This document shows positions 5,381 to 9,232 of a DNA stretch of 9,232 bases, one piece after another. The stretch covers positions 1 to 9,232 of the forward strand of contig SVIK01000060.1 in NCBI GenBank assembly GCA_015069525.1, in the 5' to 3' direction. The DNA is from Clostridiales bacterium (GTDB lineage Bacteria > Bacillota > Clostridia > Christensenellales > Borkfalkiaceae). Position 1 is the stretch's first letter, and every line of letters starts with the position of its first letter. Made by a program: the position numbers and the translations under genes. The notes beneath the pieces were generated by a model. That model was not told where the DNA came from. It saw only the letters and a program-made list of their open reading frames with translations, and ran no database searches.

Positions 5381-6670
5381 ATGGTTAAGAAGGTTGGCGT
5401 TGCGATTTTAGGACTTGGCGTAGTTGGTGGCGGTACGTACCAAACGCTTGTCGAACATCACGATTTTTATTTAAAAACGCAACAAGTGGATATTTCCGTT
5501 GAAAAAGTGCTTGACCTTAATCTTGAAAGGTTAAAGGCGCTTGGTGTTCCGCAGGAATGTATTGCGAAAAATATTGAAGAAGTGTTGGCGGACCCCAACG
5601 TAGATATCGTTGTGGAAACAATTGGCGGTATCGGCGTTGCAAAAACGTTCGTGACGGCGGCGCTCCGCGCGGCAAAGACGGTTGTCACCTCCAATAAAGA
5701 ACTTATTTGTAAGTTCTCGCACGAACTTGAAAAGATTGCAAAGCATAATCATTGCGGTTTGTATTACGAAGCGAGTTGCGTAGGCGGTGTGCCCATTATC
5801 CGCACGCTTTTGGACGGCGTGCAGGCAAACCATATCCAAAGCATGATGGGTATCGTCAACGGTACGACGAACTATATTTTGACGAAGATGACCTATGAAG
5901 GGGCGGATTATGCGGAAGTTTTGAAGGAAGCGCAAAAGCTTGGTTATGCGGAAGCGAACCCTACGGCGGACGTAGACGGATACGATTCCATGTACAAACT
6001 TTCTATTCTTTCTTCTATGGCGTTCCATACGAAAATCCCGTACACCAAAATTTTCCGTGAGGGTATCTCTACCGTAAACGTAAAAGATATCGCATACGGA
6101 AGAGAGTTCGGCTACACCTTAAAGCTTCTTGCTATCGGTAAAAATAGCGATAAGGGAATAGAAGTACGCGTTCATCCCACGTTTATCCCCACCAATCATC
6201 CTTTGGCAAGCGTAAACGATTCTTTTAATGCCGTTTACATGACGGGGGACGCTGTGGACGACGTAATGCTTTACGGACGTGGTGCCGGCGCTTTGCCTAC
6301 GGCAAGCGCGGTTGTAAGCGACGTGATTTATGCGGCTACGCACTCGGATATTAAATATTCAACGTTTAAAAATAACGCTACGGCGGAAAGCAACGTGAAG
6401 TTCGTTTCCGATTTTGCAAGTGCATATTATATTCGCCTTGCCGTAGAAGATAAGGCGGGCGTTTTGGCAAAAGTGACGGGTATCTTTGGCAAATGCGGAA
6501 TTTCCATTGTCCAAATCACGCAGAAAAACGCTGAGAGTGCCGAGGACGAACGCGTTCCTTTGGTCGTTATCACGCATAAGACTACGGAAAACGCCGCGAA
6601 GAACGCCGTTTCTAAAATCAATGCTTCGGGTATCGGTTCGGTAGAAGCAGTTATTCGCGTGGAACAATAA
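5381..6670 (+). CDS. hom: Homoserine dehydrogenase with C-terminal ACT domain
   Basis: This enzyme reduces aspartate 4-semialdehyde to homoserine with NAD(P)H, the branch point towards threonine, methionine and isoleucine. It has 429 residues, the usual length of the monofunctional form. The Rossmann loop is GLGVVGGG (11-18). TSNKEL carries the catalytic Lys106. GIVNGTTNYILTKM and GYAEANPTADVDGYDSMYKL hold the substrate-binding and catalytic residues (Glu191, Asp197, Asp202, Lys206). The Asp of the common 'EADP' is Asn193 here, a position not counted among the catalytic ones. GRGAGALPTASAVVSDV (299-315) is the family signature. An ACT domain (about 350-425, RLAVEDKAGVLAKVTGIF) suggests allosteric control, typically by threonine. 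No lysC or thrB/thrC is next to it. Confidence 0.97.
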   Translation: MVKKVGVAILGLGVVGGGTYQTLVEHHDFYLKTQQVDISVEKVLDLNLERLKALGVPQECIAKNIEEVLADPNVDIVVETIGGIGVAKTFVTAALRAAKTVVTSNKELICKFSHELEKIAKHNHCGLYYEASCVGGVPIIRTLLDGVQANHIQSMMGIVNGTTNYILTKMTYEGADYAEVLKEAQKLGYAEANPTADVDGYDSMYKLSILSSMAFHTKIPYTKIFREGISTVNVKDIAYGREFGYTLKLLAIGKNSDKGIEVRVHPTFIPTNHPLASVNDSFNAVYMTGDAVDDVMLYGRGAGALPTASAVVSDVIYAATHSDIKYSTFKNNATAESNVKFVSDFASAYYIRLAVEDKAGVLAKVTGIFGKCGISIVQITQKNAESAEDERVPLVVITHKTTENAAKNAVSKINASGIGSVEAVIRVEQ

Positions 6671-6681
6671 CAAGAATACAT

Positions 6682-6717
6682 CGAAAGAGAGGCGCTGTCG
6701 CCTTTCTTTCGCGTTTT
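6682..6717 (+). terminator. Hairpin terminator after hom
   Basis: A 13-bp stem with one G-U pair (6682-6694 with 6699-6711, loop CTGT) is followed by CG and only four Ts. It is stable but has a short U-tract, so termination may be partial and some read-through into the next gene is likely. Confidence 0.7.
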
Positions 6718-6748
6718 AGTAGAATATTTTAGAAAAATAAGGGAACTT

Positions 6749-8020
6749 ATGTTAACGAAAGAAAAAATTGAACAATACATAGCCATTTTAGGGGAAGAAT
6801 TAGTCCCTGCTATGGGCTGTACCGAGCCGATTTCTATTGCGTATGCGGCGGCAAAGGCGCGTGCGGTGATTGAGGAAACGCCTATCCGTGGCAGATTGGA
6901 AGTAAGCGGTAATATTGTGAAAAACGCAAAAAGCGTCGTTGTTCCGCATACGGGTGGTTTGCGGGGAATAAAATCGGCGTTTGCGGCAGGGCTTGCCGTG
7001 GGGGACGCGGAGGCAAGGTTAGAGGTTCTTTCTAACGTCACGGAGGCGGAAAAGCAAGGAATAGCCACGGTACGTGATAGCTTTCCTTTGGAAATCATAA
7101 CCCCCGAGGACGCCCGAATTTTTGATATTGGCGTCACGCTTATTTCTGCAAATCACACCGTTTTCGTCCGTATTGCCGATACGCATACCAACGTCGTATG
7201 TATACGTAAAGACGGGGAGATTTTGTTTGAAAAACCGCTTGCCGATATGGGTAAAAAAACGGATAGAAGCGTATTGAACGTAGAGGATATTTTGGCGTTT
7301 GCCAACGCGGTAAACGTAGAGGACGTCAAAGAGGTGCTCGAACGTCAAATTCAATACAATATGGCGATAGCAGAAGAGGGATTGAAAAACGATTACGGTG
7401 CGAATATTGGCAAAGTTTTGCTCCGTGCTTATCAACCGGATATCAAAATTACGGCAAAAGCGTATGCCGCGGCGGCAAGCGACGCCCGTATGAACGGTTG
7501 CGAATTGCCCGTTATCATCAATTCGGGAAGTGGCAATCAAGGGATAACGGCTTCCGTGCCCGTTATCGTGTACGCAAAAGGCTTGCACATGTCCAAAGAA
7601 AAATTGTATAGGGCGCTTTGCGTGTCTAATTTGATTACAATTCACTTAAAATCGGGGATTGGCACCCTTTCTGCGTATTGTGGAGTCGTATCCGCAGGCG
7701 CAGGCGCGGCGTGTGGCGTGGCGTATTTGCTCGGTGGTGGAATGGACGAGATAGAACATACGCTCGTCAATGCATTGGCAATTGATTCGGGGATTATCTG
7801 CGACGGTGCAAAAGCAAGCTGTGCGGCAAAGATAGCGACGGCGGTGGAAAGCGGATTGCTTGGATTGAATATGTACTATAACGGCAACGAATTCTACGCG
7901 GGCGACGGCATTGTCAAATCGGGCGTGGAAAAAACGATTAATAGCGTTTCCCGTCTTGCGCATAAGGGTATGCGTGAAACGGATAAAGAAATTATCCGCA
8001 TTATGTTGGACGGAGAATAA
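6749..8020 (+). CDS. cyuA: L-cysteine desulfidase family protein (CyuA/YhaM-like; serine dehydratase alpha-like)
   Basis: This 423-residue cytosolic protein belongs to the UPF0597/CyuA family, whose members break down L-cysteine to pyruvate, ammonia and sulfide using a [4Fe-4S] cluster, and which share a fold with the alpha domain of iron-sulfur serine dehydratases. Visible signatures are PAMGCTEPISIAYAAAKAR (Cys24), SGNIVKNAKSVVVPHTGG, the glycine loop INSGSGNQGI (258-266), and a cysteine-bearing C-terminal half (Cys291, 311, 322, 351, 358, including CDGAKASC) that could supply cluster ligands. I cannot separate cysteine from serine as substrate on sequence alone. The start ATG at 6749 has an AAGGGA-like site (6739-6744) 4 bases upstream. 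It lies between hom and serC, consistent with Ser/Cys turnover. Confidence 0.88.
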   Translation: MLTKEKIEQYIAILGEELVPAMGCTEPISIAYAAAKARAVIEETPIRGRLEVSGNIVKNAKSVVVPHTGGLRGIKSAFAAGLAVGDAEARLEVLSNVTEAEKQGIATVRDSFPLEIITPEDARIFDIGVTLISANHTVFVRIADTHTNVVCIRKDGEILFEKPLADMGKKTDRSVLNVEDILAFANAVNVEDVKEVLERQIQYNMAIAEEGLKNDYGANIGKVLLRAYQPDIKITAKAYAAAASDARMNGCELPVIINSGSGNQGITASVPVIVYAKGLHMSKEKLYRALCVSNLITIHLKSGIGTLSAYCGVVSAGAGAACGVAYLLGGGMDEIEHTLVNALAIDSGIICDGAKASCAAKIATAVESGLLGLNMYYNGNEFYAGDGIVKSGVEKTINSVSRLAHKGMRETDKEIIRIMLDGE

Positions 8021-8031
8021 AGAATAAAGGT

Positions 8032-8081
8032 AAAAAAAGCGTGCGTTTTTCTATGGAAAGGCGTGCGTTTTTTGTTTTTTT
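8032..8081 (+). terminator. Terminator after the CyuA-like gene, built from a repeated GCGTGCG
   Basis: The element GCGTGCGTTTTT occurs twice (8039-8050, 8061-8072). Because GCGUGCG can pair with a second copy of itself using G-U pairs, the region folds into a long wobble-rich stem with loop TATG (8052-8055). The preceding A-run (8032-8038) pairs with the following T-run, which continues to 8081. Confidence 0.65.
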
Positions 8082-8107
8082 CAAAAAATACGGAGAAATT
8101 GTCGAAT

Positions 8108-8127
8108 TTTTATTATTAATAATAAAA
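8108..8127. repeat. Perfect 20-bp AT-only palindrome upstream of the serC promoter
   Basis: TTTTATTATT (8108-8117) is followed directly by its exact reverse complement (8118-8127). It lies about 17 bases upstream of the serC -35. It could be an operator or UP-like element, or simply AT-rich spacer. Confidence 0.5.
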
Positions 8128-8130
8128 TAC

Positions 8131-8159
8131 CCCCTTAAAATCCTTGCATTTTCGAGGGG
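8131..8159. repeat. Inverted repeat spanning the serC -35 element
   Basis: CCCCTTAAAAT (8131-8141) pairs with ATTTT-C-GAGGGG (8148-8159): 11 pairs, one of them G-T, with one bulged C (8153) and a 6-base centre CCTTGC. The -35 hexamer TTGCAT starts inside the centre, so a protein bound here would cover the promoter. No T-run follows, so it is not a standard terminator. Confidence 0.5.
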
Positions 8160-8173
8160 AATTGTGGTAAAAT
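8144..8173 (+). promoter_or_regulatory. serC promoter
   Basis: TTGCAT (8144-8149), an 18-base spacer and TAAAAT (8168-8173). Transcription would start near 8180, at the edge of a 7-bp inverted repeat TAATCAA/TTGATTA (8179-8185, 8191-8197, loop TTTTT). The leader is about 60 bases and carries AAGGAG (8228-8233) 8 bases before the ATG. Confidence 0.6.
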
Positions 8174-8241
8174 AACTTTAATCAATTTTTTTGATTATAA
8201 CAGCAATTCAATTCGATTTTTTTGTTTAAGGAGATGTAAAA

Positions 8242-9232
8242 ATGGAAAGAGTGTACAATTTTTCGGCAGGACCTTCGATGTTGCCCGTATCGGTGCTTGA
8301 AAAAGCGGCGGCAGAAATGCTTAATTATCAAGATAGCGGTATGTCCGTTATGGAAATGAGCCATCGTACCCCCGTATATGAAAAAATTATCGGCGATGCA
8401 GAAATGCTTCTTCGTAAGGTTATGGAAATTCCCGATAACTATAAAGTTTTATTCTTGCAAGGCGGTGCGTCCACGCAATTTGCGGCTGTACCTTTGAACT
8501 TTCTTGCAAAAAGCGGTAAAGCGGATTATATCCTTTCGGGACAATTCTCCACGAAAGCGTATAAAGAAGCGCAAAAATACGGCGACGTAGTTGCCGCAGC
8601 GTCGAGCAAAGACGCAAACTTCACGTTTGTACCCAAAACGGATAAATCTTCCTTCCGTCCTGATGCTGATTACGTACATATCTGTTTCAATAACACGATT
8701 TACGGCACGAAGTTCCCGTATATTCCCGACACGGGGGATATTCCTTTGGTTGCTGATATGTCTTCTTGTATTTTAAGCGAACCGTTTGACGTTTCCAAAT
8801 TCGGCGTGATTTATGCGGGTGCGCAAAAGAATATGTCCGCGGCGGGTTTGACGATTGTTATCGTGAGAGAGGATTTGCTTGGCAACGCAAAAGAACAAAC
8901 GCCGTCCATGCTCGATTATAAGCTTATGGCGGATAACGGTTCTATGTACAATACGCCTCCTTGCTGGTGCATTTATATTGCAAAGCTCGTTTACGAATGG
9001 ATTTTAGAGCTTGGCGGTTTGGAAAAGATGAAAGAAATGAACGTGGCAAAGGCAAACCTTTTGTACGATTATCTCGATTCGCAAGATTATTATATTGCGC
9101 CCGTGGAAAAGGAAAGCCGTTCGATGATGAACGTGACGTTCGTGACGGGCGACGCGGACTTGGATAAGAAATTTGCAAGCGAAGCGGCAAAATGCGGGCT
9201 CGTGAATTTGAAAGGTCACCGTTCGGTTGGTG
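8242..9232 (+). CDS. serC: Phosphoserine aminotransferase (3' end outside the window)
   Basis: This enzyme transfers an amino group from glutamate to 3-phosphohydroxypyruvate to give phosphoserine, the second step of serine synthesis; the same enzyme type can act in pyridoxal phosphate synthesis. The reading frame is open from the ATG at 8242 to the last base, giving 330 of the roughly 360 residues usual for the family, so it is cut only by the window edge. Motifs: YNFSAGPSMLP at the N-terminus, MSHRTPVYEKI (39-49), LFLQGGASTQF (70-80), SGQFSTKA, FNNTIYGTKF, VADMSSCILSEPFDVSKFG, and YAGAQKNMSAAG with Lys196 as the pyridoxal phosphate Schiff-base lysine; near the edge LKGHRSVG, the start of the conserved C-terminal motif. 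It has its own promoter, a strong ribosome binding site and several upstream inverted repeats. A serA gene commonly follows serC in Clostridia but is not visible here. Confidence 0.97.
   Translation, partial: MERVYNFSAGPSMLPVSVLEKAAAEMLNYQDSGMSVMEMSHRTPVYEKIIGDAEMLLRKVMEIPDNYKVLFLQGGASTQFAAVPLNFLAKSGKADYILSGQFSTKAYKEAQKYGDVVAAASSKDANFTFVPKTDKSSFRPDADYVHICFNNTIYGTKFPYIPDTGDIPLVADMSSCILSEPFDVSKFGVIYAGAQKNMSAAGLTIVIVREDLLGNAKEQTPSMLDYKLMADNGSMYNTPPCWCIYIAKLVYEWILELGGLEKMKEMNVAKANLLYDYLDSQDYYIAPVEKESRSMMNVTFVTGDADLDKKFASEAAKCGLVNLKGHRSVG

Noticed and set aside
6427..7137. Minus-strand open frame across the hom-cyuA gap
   Set aside because: It crosses a clear hairpin terminator and reads antisense to conserved domains of both genes, with low-complexity Ser/Ala/Thr composition.
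8961..9190. Overlapping short frames on both strands inside serC
   Set aside because: Arg/Gly-rich or Ser/Arg-rich shadow translations of serC; the serC frame carries all conserved motifs.

Overview
The window looks like a piece of a Bacillota (Firmicutes) chromosome, most likely class Clostridia. The evidence is strong AGGAGG-type ribosome binding sites, AT-rich spacers with TTGATT/TATAAT promoters and U-tract terminators, plus Clostridia-typical families: DUF4364, a four-cysteine TSCPD protein, type III pantothenate kinase next to an ECF S component, and a CyuA-type enzyme. No genus can be named. I see no mobile element, CRISPR array, rRNA, tRNA or defence cassette; this is mainly a housekeeping region with several small transcription units and some interesting leaders.

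Layout from left to right. At 1-169 there is a possible divergent membrane-protein gene at the window edge, then purH (170-1711, +), the last two steps of IMP synthesis, closed by a strong two-way terminator. On the minus strand a DUF4364 gene (2060-2587) is followed by a TSCPD gene (1763-2020); they form a probable two-gene operon that converges on purH. A back-to-back promoter pair at 2703-2778 separates this operon from a NUDIX hydrolase of the ADP-ribose pyrophosphatase type (2834-3361, +). A shared terminator lies between the NUDIX gene and a small cysteine-rich membrane protein on the minus strand (3443-3661). A divergent regulatory region of about 300 bases then leads into an ECF transporter S component (3961-4554) and coaX (4557-5339), and hom follows 41 bases later (5381-6670). 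After a hairpin come a CyuA-type cysteine desulfidase/serine dehydratase-like gene (6749-8020) and serC (8242 to the right edge, lacking its last ~30 residues).

How the genes work together. The S component and coaX are separated by 2 bases and probably form an uptake-then-phosphorylation pair for pantothenate, feeding coenzyme A synthesis. hom (aspartate to homoserine), the CyuA-like gene (cysteine or serine breakdown) and serC (serine synthesis) form an amino-acid block around Asp/Thr/Met and Ser/Cys metabolism.

The least ordinary features are non-coding or small. They are a hairpin with an internal loop at the 5' end of the S-component/coaX transcript, a long-range helix in the leader of the cysteine-rich mini-protein, a leader on DUF4364 holding a terminator-like hairpin and a helix covering the ribosome binding site, and a run of inverted repeats around the serC promoter. 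All functional readings of these are inference from base pairing in one sequence.
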